Below are positions 35,344 through 43,030 of a stretch of 64,000 bases of DNA, piece by piece (position 1 is the stretch's first letter; the number at the start of each line of letters is the position of its first letter). A model generated the notes under the pieces. That model made no database searches and had not been told where the DNA came from. It was given only the letters and a program-made list of their open reading frames with translations. This DNA is from Vibrio coralliilyticus (lineage in GTDB: Bacteria; Pseudomonadota; Gammaproteobacteria; Enterobacterales; Vibrionaceae). The DNA is taken from the NCBI RefSeq assembly GCF_024449095.1, contig NZ_CP024627.1:1302001-1366000 (forward strand), read 5' to 3'. A program made the position numbers and the translations under genes.

Positions 35344-35814
35344 GGTTGCTTTAAGACTGTACGTTTTTTAGTTTGGTGCTCAGCCACTTCGAATCTTTCT
35401 TTGTCGCTAGTTTTAGTGGTTATGTGGCTCAAACTTTGCCGGGTAAAATTTTATTCAATTGGCAAGCTTTGATGTCAGTGGCTGAGTGTTTTCCGTTTTA
35501 AGTGCTCTTGGTCAAGTTTGTTCGTTGAAAGTTCGTTATCTCAATTTGGTTAGCTTTTTGGCTTCAGTGAGCCACCGCAAAAATAGTGATGTGGTTGTTA
35601 TTCAACTTCGGTGGTTGTTGCGGTGCATTTAGCTTTGGTGTTTCATGGTTTAGTCCTATAGCTTAAGCGAGAAAAAGCGTTTGTAATGAGCATACCTAAC
35701 CATCCGCTCAAGACGGACAACCAACGCTTAGCGGTTTTGTGTCTGGTTGAGTTTGGTGTTTACGGTGGTTTGTTTGAGTTTTGTGTTATTGTTGGTAGCC
35801 GCTTAGCAAGGGCG
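35341..35814 (+). mobile_element. R-cassette copy 22, subtype B
   Basis: 474 bp; attC 35697-35817. Related to copy 24 (GGGTAAAATTTTATTCAATTGG block). Confidence 0.85.
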
Positions 35815-36288
35815 TTAGGTTGCTTTAAGTTTGTACGGTTTTTTAGTTGGGTGCTCAGCCACTTAGAATCTTTCTTTTTCGCTAGTTTCTGCGGCTATGT
35901 GGCTCGAACTTTTTTAGATAAGGTTTCATTCAACTGGCAAGCTTTGATGTTAGTGACTGAGTGTTTGCTGTTTTTAAGTGTTTTTGGTCAAGTTTGTTCG
36001 TTGAAAGTTCGCTATCTCCATCCGGTTGTTTTTTTGCTTCAGCGAGCCACCGCAAAAATAGTGACGTGGTTGTTATTCAGCTTCGGTGGGGATTGCGGTG
36101 CAGTTAGCTTCGGTGTTTCATGGGTTAGTCCTATAGCTTAAGCGAGCAAAAGCGTTTGTAATGAGCATACCTAACCATCAGCTCAAGACGGACAACCAAC
36201 GCTTGGTGATTTTGTGTCTGGTGAGTATAGTGCTTACGGTGGTTTGTTGGAGTTTTGTGGTATGGTTGGTAGCCGCTTAGCAAGGGCG
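35815..36288 (+). mobile_element. R-cassette copy 23, subtype B
   Basis: 474 bp; attC 36172-36291. Tandem with copy 22. Confidence 0.85.
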
Positions 36289-36309
36289 TTATGTGTTTTT
36301 AGGACAAAA

Positions 36310-36735
36310 ATGGAAATTTTCGAAATTCAACTAGGAAACTCAATCGGTCCAGTCAAGCTTGGTATGACAGAAACTGAAGTGAGCAATGTTATCGGAGCTT
36401 CTGATTACATCTATGGTCATCGCCATCATTTTTTAGATGGTCTCATGGTAGATTTTAATAATGAAGGAAGAGTTGAGTTCATTGAAGCTGCTGCGTCTGA
36501 GTTGTTTTCAACGACATTGTTTGGCTTTGACGTACATAGGACATTAGCGGCTAATGTGCTCGAACGAGTTCAGCTAGAAGGTAACTATGATCATGCTGAT
36601 CCAGAGTTAGGCTATAGCTACGTGTTTAAAGAGCTTCAGTTATCTTTCTGGCGTCCAACTCTTCCTGACCTAGAAGAAGGTGAAGGGTTGTACTTTCAAT
36701 CGGTTGCAATTGCTTCCGAGGGTTACTTTGAGTAA
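36310..36735 (+). CDS. hypothetical protein
   Basis: A 141-residue acidic cytoplasmic protein starting at ATG 36310, behind AGGACA. It opens MEIFEIQLGNSIGPVKLGMT and holds YIYGHRHHFLDGLMVDFNNE, then repeated strand-like segments ending GLYFQSVAIASEGYFE. The mixed alpha/beta pattern with I-G-P-V-K-L-G-M near the start is seen in many small proteins of toxin-immunity loci, but I cannot place it in a named family. Confidence 0.7.
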   Translation: MEIFEIQLGNSIGPVKLGMTETEVSNVIGASDYIYGHRHHFLDGLMVDFNNEGRVEFIEAAASELFSTTLFGFDVHRTLAANVLERVQLEGNYDHADPELGYSYVFKELQLSFWRPTLPDLEEGEGLYFQSVAIASEGYFE

Positions 36736-36740
36736 ACACA

Positions 36741-36862
36741 TAACGAGCAATTTAAGAGGGATTCACAACGCTTGGCATTTTTGCTTCTACTTCAAATTTA
36801 GTGTTTATGGCACAATGCTTTAGGTTCGGGGGAGGCGTTGTTCACCCCTTAATTGGGCGTTA
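36741..36862 (+). repeat. attC, type H2 with TAACGAGC core
   Basis: 122 bp; left core TAACGAGC differs by one base from TAACAAGC. Confidence 0.88.
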
Positions 36863-36892
36863 TGTTGCTCTAGCTATCAAAAGGACATTGGG

Positions 36893-37207
36893 ATGAGTTG
36901 TGGAAAGTGTTCTCGATTAGTCAGGGAGATTCGAAATCCCCAAAAGTTAACGGAATCGATACTTCTTTTAAGAACAAACACAGAGAAGGGAAACCTCAAA
37001 TATTTAGGGTTTGGCTCTTATGGCCAGCCTTTTTCCCAAATAGCTAATGGGAAAAATTGGGGCGATTTCGTAAGCAATTACTTTGTTTGCAAGCTCTGCG
37101 GGCAAGTAATACATCTTTGCGCTGAAACTTATCATGGTAGTGGCGGTAAAATTGCTGCTGTTGAATCGATTTTAGGTAAATTGTATATCGATGAGTTCGC
37201 AACATAA
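36893..37207 (+). CDS. hypothetical protein with two CxxC motifs
   Basis: A 104-residue protein with MSCGKCSRLVR at the start and FVCKLCGQVIHLCAE near residue 65, so it probably binds one zinc through two Cys pairs 60 residues apart. Between them lies a Gly-rich segment (LKYLGFGSYGQPFSQIANGK). AAAGGACA lies upstream of ATG 36893. No family recognised; likely cytoplasmic. The stop is part of the attC. Confidence 0.72.
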   Translation: MSCGKCSRLVREIRNPQKLTESILLLRTNTEKGNLKYLGFGSYGQPFSQIANGKNWGDFVSNYFVCKLCGQVIHLCAETYHGSGGKIAAVESILGKLYIDEFAT

Positions 37208-37325
37208 CAAAGCGTTTAAGGCGGATTCACAACGCTTGGCATTTTTAGTTTGAATCAACTTTAGTGTTTACGGCACAATGAGTTAGGTCGGGTGGTAGCG
37301 TTGTTCACCACTTAACGCGGCGTTA
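37205..37325 (+). repeat. attC, type H
   Basis: 121 bp, TAACAAAGCGTTTAAGGCGG. Confidence 0.9.
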
Positions 37326-37342
37326 TGCTCTAGGAGATGATT

Positions 37343-37693
37343 TTGCTCGATTTATTCAAGAAAGTAGTTCTAATTAATCTCTCAGCAGCTCTTGTTGTTA
37401 TCGCTCTAGCCCAGTTTGTCCCATTCTTTGCTACTACTCAGTTGGTCGATTTTCTTTTCTTTGTCGTCATCGTCATATGGGTTTTGGCGAAGCTAATGTG
37501 GGAAGGCGGTGTCCATAGCAAGACGACTCGGTTAGATGATCCTAGAACAGATAAAGTCTACAAACTGGTAGAAGGGCATGATTTCGAAAAAGACGAACGA
37601 GAGCACTATCGAATGAATTACCAAACAGGCTTAGTTTTCTTCATAGCGGGTCTGCCAGCGTTCATTGCTTGTTTAGTCCTTCAATTTCTTTAA
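37343..37693 (+). CDS. hypothetical small membrane protein
   Basis: About 116 residues. AGGAG ends at 37336, immediately before ATG 37337, which is too close; the in-frame TTG 37343 has proper spacing and I prefer it. Membrane spans are VVLINLSAALVVIALAQFV, LVDFLFFVVIVIWVLAKLM and the C-terminal GLVFFIAGLPAFIACLVLQF, with a charged cytoplasmic loop (TTRLDDPRTDKVYKLVEGHD) between the last two. Function unknown. Confidence 0.68.
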   Translation: MLDLFKKVVLINLSAALVVIALAQFVPFFATTQLVDFLFFVVIVIWVLAKLMWEGGVHSKTTRLDDPRTDKVYKLVEGHDFEKDEREHYRMNYQTGLVFFIAGLPAFIACLVLQFL

Positions 37694-37702
37694 GTACGAG
37701 CA

Positions 37703-37823
37703 TAACAAAGCGTTTAAGACAGATTCGCAACGCTTGGCACTTTGGGTTTGAATCAGTTTTAGTGTTTACGGCACAATAGGTTAGGTTCAGTGGTAGTGTT
37801 GCTCACTACTTAACGCGGCGTTA
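37703..37823 (+). repeat. attC, type H
   Basis: 121 bp, TAACAAAGCGTTTAAGACAG. Confidence 0.9.
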
Positions 37824-38286
37824 TGGTGCAGCAAGATTTGGTTCTTATTTGGTTTGTTAGTTCTGAGTCTGTTGCGAGTTTCATAGCACTATTTGTTCAA
37901 AATTTTAACCTCTGGTGAAAAGCCGCTTTGAGTTTTTCATGACTGCTAATCTGCCGATTGAATCTGGCTCCCAAGTGAAATTGGTACAGCGGCAATTAGC
38001 TAACTCTTGACTAAGTGGGGCGGCCCTTCTTTGTTTTAGTTGGCTGTATCGTTGTTGTTAGGTTTCTTCCTTGGGCATTATTTGGTTGCTGCATATTGGT
38101 TTGTGGGGTTTCGTGGTTGCAAAGCGCTCATGTGTTGTGGTGATTGTAGTGGTTGTCTTAACTCCCCATAACCAAGCGTTTAATTGGACAGTCAACGCTT
38201 GGCAGTTTTGGTTCACAGTTTGGCATTAGTGTTTATGTCACAATAGCTTAGGTTTGCGGTAGCGTTGTCTGCCCATTAACGCGGCG
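37821..38286 (+). mobile_element. gene-poor cassette family 2, copy 2 (diverged)
   Basis: 466 bp related to 27026-27505 (same GTTATGGTGCAGCAAG start, same GGGGCGGCCCTTCTTTG block), with a type G attC at 38169-38289. The frame that is open in copy 1 ends after about 30 codons here. Conservation is patchy and frame-independent. Confidence 0.65.
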
Positions 38287-38289
38287 TTA
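38169..38289 (+). repeat. attC, type G
   Basis: 121 bp, TAACCAAGCGTTTAATTGGACAG. Confidence 0.9.
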
Positions 38290-38304
38290 TGTTTATCGGA
38301 GAAA

Positions 38305-38617
38305 ATGATGATTCAGTGGCCATGCATCCTAAAGCTAGAAGGGGATTCAGAACTATTCTGAGCAAGATTTGGTTCTTGAGCTAGAGGCGTTAATTTGGAG
38401 CTCCTCAGACCGTTTAATAGACAGTGGTGGACAAAGTTACGTAGTTAGAGATAGCACCGGAAGTTATGACTACGAAGTTGACGGTAAGCGGTTATCCCTA
38501 GAATTTGTCACTCAACTAATTCAAGAGCACGAGTTTTCAAAGGCTGGAGTTTGCATAACAAAAATCCAGTTCTCATCTATTCCGGAAGCAATTCAAGCGC
38601 TAGCCTTAGAGACATAA
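38305..38617 (+). pseudogene. DUF4144-like gene with a frameshift
   Basis: Behind CGGAGAA, ATG 38305/38308 opens MMIQWPCILKLEGDSELF and stops at TGA 38359. The next frame continues with SEQDLVLELEALIWSSSDRL and IDSGGQSYVVRDSTGSYDYE to the stop at 38617 (overlapping nothing; attC begins three bases later). The start Q/NWPxIxKxEGDxEL plus DxLIDSxGQ pattern is that of DUF4144, a small Vibrio integron family. A single-base shift between about 38350 and 38356 separates the halves. The joined product would be near 103 residues. Confidence 0.68.
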
Positions 38618-38619
38618 AC

Positions 38620-38741
38620 ATAACAAAGCGTTTAAGACGGATTCCCAACGCTTGGCATTTTCGGTTTGCTTTTAATTTTGTGTTTACGGCACAATGGTTT
38701 AGGCTTGGTGGTAGCGTTGCTCACCACTTAACGCGGCGTTA
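38620..38741 (+). repeat. attC, type H
   Basis: 122 bp, TAACAAAGCGTTTAAGACGG. Confidence 0.9.
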
Positions 38742-38759
38742 TACGATTAAGAGGAAAAT

Positions 38760-39257
38760 ATGGAACAACATTACTTAAATTCTTCCTTTCGAGAGAAGCT
38801 AATCGAGCACTCATTGATTAGCGAACTACTTAAAATGTCATGGAAAAATGGCAGTTGTTCCATCGAAATTTCCAAACCAGAGGTAGACAATCAAGGCTAT
38901 GATCTAATCATGGAAGACCTTGGTGCTTTTCGTCATGTTCAACTTAAAACCTCTCATATTGGTTCGAGCACAGCACGTCAAAAAATCCATGTCGCTTTAG
39001 CTAATAAACCATCAGGTTGTGTCGTTTGGGTTTACTTTAACGAAACAACGATGGAGCTCGGTCCATTCTTGTTCTTTGGTGGTGAGCCAAACAAAAAGTT
39101 GCCTGACATCAGTGATTTTCCTATTGCGAAACATACAAAAGGAAATGCGGAAGGTACTAAAAATGAAAGGCCATCAATCAGGGTTGTGTCAAAGTCAAAA
39201 TTCGCAATTTTGAACACAATAGAAGAATTGTATGAGGCGTTGTTCAAAATCGTATAA
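38760..39257 (+). CDS. putative nuclease-like protein of the D..GYD/QLK type
   Basis: A 165-residue cytoplasmic protein. Residues 41-63 read EVDNQGYDLIMEDLGAFRHV then QLKTS, that is, an acidic residue in GYD followed by Q-x-K, a variant of the PD-(D/E)XK core in which Glu is replaced by Gln. It continues KPSGCVVWVYFNETTMELGP and FLFFGGEPNKKLPDI. I take it as a restriction-type fold protein, possibly inactive or part of a defence module, but it has no partner. GAGGAAA precedes ATG 38760. Stop codon within the attC. Confidence 0.72.
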   Translation: MEQHYLNSSFREKLIEHSLISELLKMSWKNGSCSIEISKPEVDNQGYDLIMEDLGAFRHVQLKTSHIGSSTARQKIHVALANKPSGCVVWVYFNETTMELGPFLFFGGEPNKKLPDISDFPIAKHTKGNAEGTKNERPSIRVVSKSKFAILNTIEELYEALFKIV

Positions 39258-39375
39258 CAAGCAATTTAAGAGGGATTCACAACGCTTGGCATTTTTCTTC
39301 TACTTCAATTTTAGTGTTTATGGCACAATGTTTTAGGTTGGGTGGAGGCGTTGTTCACCCCTTAATTGGGCGTTA
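39255..39375 (+). repeat. attC, type H2
   Basis: 121 bp; closes the nuclease-like cassette. Confidence 0.9.
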
Positions 39376-39394
39376 TGTTCTGGGGAGAAATAAA

Positions 39395-39766
39395 GTGGTC
39401 GAAAGGGTAAATTACGAAGGATTACCTCAAATTGCAGGTCCTTACGTTCAGGCTACAAAGCACAATAAAATGCTTTTTATATCAAGGCTTACCGCTTATG
39501 GAACGGACTCTCAATCTTTGGATATGCTCGCTCAAAGTAAAGTAATTCTCGGTCAAATCTCCGAGATACTCAGACTTGAGCAGCGATCAAAAAGCGACTT
39601 GGTCAAAATTACAATCTTTGTTCGCGACATAAGTATGTTAGCCGGCGTTAGAGAACTACTATTTGAATTCTATGATGTTCATTTGCCTGCTTGTTCTCTT
39701 GTTGAAGTCTCAAATTTAATTCATCCGGACTTACACATAGAAATAGAAGCTATCGTGGCGCTATAA
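39395..39766 (+). CDS. RidA/YjgF-like protein without the catalytic arginine
   Basis: A 123-residue protein of the RidA (YjgF/YER057c/UK114) superfamily: GLPQIAGPYVQATKHNKMLF, ISRLTAYG, then SDLVKITIFVRDISMLAGVR and PACSLVEVSNLIHPDLHIEI. True RidA enzymes hydrolyse reactive enamines and imines using an Arg in the motif P-A-R-[ST]; here that position is Cys100 (LPACSLVEV), so deaminase activity is unlikely and it may belong to a non-catalytic subgroup. GTG 39395 is chosen behind GGGGAG; the length matches the family. Confidence 0.83.
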   Translation: MVERVNYEGLPQIAGPYVQATKHNKMLFISRLTAYGTDSQSLDMLAQSKVILGQISEILRLEQRSKSDLVKITIFVRDISMLAGVRELLFEFYDVHLPACSLVEVSNLIHPDLHIEIEAIVAL

Positions 39767-39775
39767 GTTCGAACA

Positions 39776-39898
39776 TAACAAAGCGTTCAAGAGGGACAGT
39801 TAACGCGTGGCGAGTTTGGCTCAAATATTGGTATTTGTGTTTACGGTGGTAAATTTTAGTTTGGTGGCAGCGCGTTACTGCCCCTTAACGCGGCGTTA
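39776..39898 (+). repeat. attC, G-like variant
   Basis: 123 bp, TAACAAAGCGTTCAAGAGGGACAG with CGCGTGGCG in the left arm and GCAGCGCG in the right, so it combines features of types G and C. Confidence 0.85.
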
Positions 39899-39917
39899 TG
39901 TGTAATCAGGAAGGACT

Positions 39918-40307
39918 ATGAAATTCTTAATCACTTTATTTTTTGCTCTTTTTCTGGTCGGTTGCGAAAGTACCGGTAATCAAGAGAAGGAACACGAAAT
40001 ACATGTTTACTACGGTTTTGCCACAGCGCGGCAAGAAATGCCTAGATACGATAAAGGTGTGACATACCGACTTATCCTATATATTAAAGAGCCGAAGGGA
40101 TCAGATTTTGATATTGATAAGGTTCTGAGTATGCTTTCACGCATGCGGGGGTGGAAGGAAGCAGGTGTTGAGCGTGCTGCAAAAATGAAGCAGCGCAGTG
40201 AGCTTGAGAAACAGTGGCAAATTGAAAACTATGATTATGTTATACAGGAAGGCTATTTAGTCGAGATATACGATGACGATATCGTGACTAATGATGGCAA
40301 CACATAA
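39918..40307 (+). CDS. putative lipoprotein
   Basis: A 129-residue protein with a lipoprotein signal peptide: KFLITLFFALFLVGC, in which LVGC is the lipobox and Cys16 the lipidation site, followed by ESTGNQEKEHE. The mature part has VTYRLILYIKEPKGSDFDID and a basic helix (RGWKEAGVERAAKMKQRSEL). Probably anchored in the inner or outer membrane facing the periplasm. AGGAAGGA precedes ATG 39918. Function unknown. The attC gives the stop. Confidence 0.78.
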   Translation: MKFLITLFFALFLVGCESTGNQEKEHEIHVYYGFATARQEMPRYDKGVTYRLILYIKEPKGSDFDIDKVLSMLSRMRGWKEAGVERAAKMKQRSELEKQWQIENYDYVIQEGYLVEIYDDDIVTNDGNT

Positions 40308-40395
40308 CAAAGCATTTAAGAGTGATTCGCAACGCTTGGCGCTTTCGCTTCGCTCAAGTATAGCCAAGCGCTGCTCACACCTTAATGCGGCGTTA
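40305..40395 (+). repeat. attC, type S
   Basis: 91 bp; overlaps the lipoprotein stop codon. Precedes a cassette whose gene is reversed. Confidence 0.9.
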
Positions 40396-40450
40396 GCTAG
40401 CAATTAGAATTAGTGCTTAGCAAAATAACCAAGCCCTTTTGGAATTTACT

Positions 40451-40945
40451 TTAATTGTCAAAGACAATGCAGCAAGCTGCCGGAGTTTCACCTGTAATAC
40501 TAATTACAGCATTGTAACCATTGAGTTTTTCGTCATAAATCCCTTTTGTTGAGTAATGCTTGCCATCTTTTTCAGCAGCTTTGTGCGCAGATTTTGCGTC
40601 CTTATAGCCATTTTTATTGTGCGCTACTTTAAAATAGTTTTCTTTGTTGGATGGAGTTGCTGCCATTATTGCCCAACCGGAGCCGTTTGGCATAGTTACA
40701 TTCAGAGTTATATTAGAGCCGGCACCTTTAGCATGAACGCCGATCTCCCATAAACTCTGGCTGCTAACAGCATTTCCTTTGCTTATGTCAACAATACTTC
40801 CGTGGTCAAGATAGTAATCTACTTTAATTAAGCCTTCTACATCGTTGTACAACCCTACAGCCAAGTCATTTCTATGCGTATTCCCACCAAAAATTTCTTT
40901 AATCAATTGGTTAACATCGATAGTAAAACTAGTATCAGTACTTAT
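40451..40945 (-). CDS. hypothetical protein, reversed in its cassette, non-canonical start possible
   Basis: Reads against the array. The standard frame opens at TTG 40906 (151 residues), but that start has no ribosome site. Upstream in frame, AAGAGGA is followed by ATA at 40945-40943, which would give M-STDTSFTIDVNQLIKEIFGG and a protein of 164 residues; this looks like the natural N-terminus with ATG mutated to ATA. The product contains NVTMPNGSGWAIMAATPSNK and ETPAACCIVFDN. Strand reversal suggests its own promoter in the AT-rich 90 bases before the attC. Confidence 0.62.
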   Translation of the reverse strand: MSTDTSFTIDVNQLIKEIFGGNTHRNDLAVGLYNDVEGLIKVDYYLDHGSIVDISKGNAVSSQSLWEIGVHAKGAGSNITLNVTMPNGSGWAIMAATPSNKENYFKVAHNKNGYKDAKSAHKAAEKDGKHYSTKGIYDEKLNGYNAVISITGETPAACCIVFDN

Positions 40946-41050
40946 TTTGTATCCTCTTTAGTTATCTTTAGCCAACTGCATAGTTAATATGCATATATGG
41001 GCATATTTCGGCATTTGGATTTATCAAGAAATAGGATTAATATTGATAGC

Positions 41051-41170
41051 TAACAAACTGTTCAAGAGTGATTCGCAACGCTTGGCGCTCTCACTTCGGG
41101 TTGAGTTAAGCGTTTACAGCGCAGTGGTTAAGTTCAGTGTATGCGTTGCTCACACGTTAATTGGGCGTTA
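41051..41170 (+). repeat. attC, mixed C/H2 type
   Basis: 120 bp, TAACAAACTGTTCAAGAGTG at left and ACACGTTAATTGGGCGTTA at right; closes the reversed-gene cassette. Confidence 0.87.
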
Positions 41171-41641
41171 GGTTGCTTTAGATTTGGTCGTTTTTTAGTT
41201 GGGTGCTCAGCCACTTCGAATCTTTCTTTGTCACTAGTTTTAGTGGTTATGTGGCTCAAACTTTGTCGGGTAAAAGTTTTATTCAATTGGCAAGCTTTGA
41301 TGTCAGTGGCTGAGTGTTTTCCGTTTTAAGTGCTCTTGGTCAAGTTTGTTCGTTGAAAGTTCGTTATCTCAATTTGGTTAGCTTTTTGGCTTCAGCTAAC
41401 CACCGCAAAAATAGTGGCGGGGTTGTTGTTCGCTTTGGTGGTTATTGCGGTGCAGCTGGCCTTGGTGTTTCATGGGTGAGTCCTATAGCTTAAGCGAACA
41501 TAGATGCTCGTAATGAGCATACCTAACCATCCGCTCAAGACGGACAACCAACGCTTAGCGGTTTTGTATCTGGTTGTGCTCAGTGTTTACGGTGGTTTGT
41601 TTGAGTTTTGTGGTATCGTTGGTAGCCGCTTAGCAAGGGCG
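41168..41641 (+). mobile_element. R-cassette copy 24, subtype B
   Basis: 474 bp; attC 41524-41644. Shares its block with copy 22. Confidence 0.85.
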
Positions 41642-41712
41642 TTATGGCGCTAGGTAAGTTGTATTCAATCAGTTGCTATAATTGATTTGTATCCAAGGAT
41701 AGGACATGAATC

Positions 41713-42060
41713 ATGAAAAAGTCAGAAGCAATGCAACGAGCGAGAAGTATATATGGTGTTGACTTTCGAAGTCGCAATACTCACTTTTCAAAGATCAACA
41801 AGGCATTACCAGTTTGGTGGCTAGAGGTTTCATTAGACAAAATAGATGACAGCCGGCTAAAGCAAATCTATTTCTTACTCGAAGATGGTATGAACATACA
41901 TTTGCTCGACATTCCTACGAATTATTTACGTGAGAATAAATCTGGTTTCTACATTCGACACGATAAGAACCACATATGTTTTAAAATTGATGTGTCATCA
42001 TATCAAGAGCTAATGGGGTCTAGAAGAGAGTCAATGAGGCGCTTTATAGTCTCGCCATAA
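41713..42060 (+). CDS. hypothetical protein
   Basis: A 115-residue basic protein: MKKSEAMQRARSIYGVDFRS, then FSKINKALPVWWLEVSLDKI and NHICFKIDVSSYQELMGSRR. A 70-base leader separates it from the crossover and may hold a promoter (TTGTAT and TATAAT-like CTATAATT at about 41679-41686). Two Trp in PVWWLEV and the alternating beta pattern suggest a small alpha/beta fold. No family recognised. Stop within the attC. Confidence 0.68.
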   Translation: MKKSEAMQRARSIYGVDFRSRNTHFSKINKALPVWWLEVSLDKIDDSRLKQIYFLLEDGMNIHLLDIPTNYLRENKSGFYIRHDKNHICFKIDVSSYQELMGSRRESMRRFIVSP

Positions 42061-42179
42061 CAAAGCATTTAAGAGTGATTCCCAACGCTTGGTATTTTTT
42101 ATTCCATCGTTGGGTTTTGTGTTTACGGTGGTATGGTTAGGTTTAATGATAGCGTTGCTCACACCTTAATGCGGCGTTA
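42058..42179 (+). repeat. attC, type H
   Basis: 122 bp, with CAACGCTTGGTATTTTTT. Confidence 0.9.
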
Positions 42180-42231
42180 GTTTACCAGTGAAGATCATCA
42201 CCCTAAATCCAATCCTAGGGTGAAATCTTAA

Positions 42232-42528
42232 TTACAGGTGGTTCTGCGGAAGTTGTGATTGACCGAGTACAGCAACAACTAAAATGAAGCCATCTTCTTT
42301 TGTAAAGTAAGCGGTATGCTTACCCACTGGGAAATAAAAACCACTTGGGTATATCTCATCGCAACTGCGACCAACAGCCGGGTTGTCAGCAAGCATTTGA
42401 AACCCTGTTAGTAAGGTATCTTTGTAGCTTCGCCATTGCATCTCAGAGAAATTGTTGACGGTATAGTTTTTGATTTTTTGTAAATGGGTCTGTGCTAATT
42501 TACTTAGCTTATATTTATTCTTTTGCAT
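42232..42528 (-). CDS. ParE/RelE-superfamily toxin
   Basis: A 98-residue toxin: YKLSKLAQTHLQKIKNYTVN, then ADNPAVGRSCDEIYPSGFYF and VGKHTAYFTKEDGFILVVAV ending LGQSQLPQNHL. The K-L-A-x-x-x-L-x-x-I opening, D-N-P-x-x-G-R and the final strand are typical of ParE proteins (gyrase poisons); RelE-type ribosome cleavage is less likely because the C-terminal catalytic residues of RelE are absent. It follows its antitoxin by six bases and is reversed relative to the array. Confidence 0.85.
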   Translation of the reverse strand: MQKNKYKLSKLAQTHLQKIKNYTVNNFSEMQWRSYKDTLLTGFQMLADNPAVGRSCDEIYPSGFYFPVGKHTAYFTKEDGFILVVAVLGQSQLPQNHL

Positions 42529-42534
42529 AATGGG

Positions 42535-42777
42535 TTATAAGGCGTTTAAAAAGTCTTCACCATCAACCACATTGCCTTGTACCAAGTCTTGCTTAGCTGA
42601 CTCGAAACAATGTCTCAGGTAATCAGTTTTCATTGCTTCCAGCTCTTCATAGTCCTTAATCGACATAACTACTACGGCATCTTTGCTATTTTTGCTAATT
42701 TTCACTGGCTCACGTTGAGCGCTCAGAAGTAACTCACCAAAATTACGTTTGGCATCATTTGCTGTTAATGTGTGCAT
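42535..42777 (-). CDS. Phd/YefM family antitoxin
   Basis: An 80-residue antitoxin with the Phd/YefM N-terminal DNA-binding fold: HTLTANDAKRNFGELLLSAQ, then EPVKISKNSKDAVVVMSIKD and YEELEAMKTDYLRHC. The C-terminal part (SAKQDLVQGNVVDGEDFLNA) would wrap the toxin. GGAGAG precedes its ATG, and a strong promoter lies at 42809-42836, so the pair is expressed independently of the integron promoter and should autoregulate. Confidence 0.88.
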   Translation of the reverse strand: MHTLTANDAKRNFGELLLSAQREPVKISKNSKDAVVVMSIKDYEELEAMKTDYLRHCFESAKQDLVQGNVVDGEDFLNAL

Positions 42778-42808
42778 GATTACTCTCCAAATCTGGAATC
42801 ACAGTAAG

Positions 42809-42836
42809 ATTATAGTTATTCGCATGAAATGGTCAA
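42809..42836 (-). promoter_or_regulatory. promoter of the Phd-ParE pair
   Basis: On the minus strand TTGACC (42836-42831) and TATAAT (42814-42809) are separated by 16 bases, and the antitoxin ATG lies about 32 bases below the -10. This is the best sigma-70 promoter I see in the window. Confidence 0.8.
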
Positions 42837-42872
42837 TATGATTAAATCGTGTGATTTGTGCGAAAGGTAAAC

Positions 42873-42994
42873 TAACAAACAATTTAAGAGGGATTCCCAA
42901 CGCTTGGCATTTTTGCTTCTACTTCAATTTTAGTGTTTATGGCACAATGCTTTAGGTAGGGTGGTAGCGTTGCTCACCCCTTAATTGGGCGTTA
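42873..42994 (+). repeat. attC, type H2
   Basis: 122 bp, TAACAAACAATTTAAGAGG; closes the Phd-ParE cassette. Confidence 0.9.
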
Positions 42995-43030
42995 GCCGTC
43001 AAAGCACATAAATAGGAAAGGAGTACTAAA

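Noticed and set aside
40556..40753. Plus-strand frame opposite the reversed gene at 40451
   Set aside because: It is the antisense shadow of the better minus-strand frame, with no ribosome site.
41679..41686. CTATAATT before the 41713 gene as a definite promoter
   Set aside because: No matching -35 at correct spacing; kept only as a remark in the gene entry.
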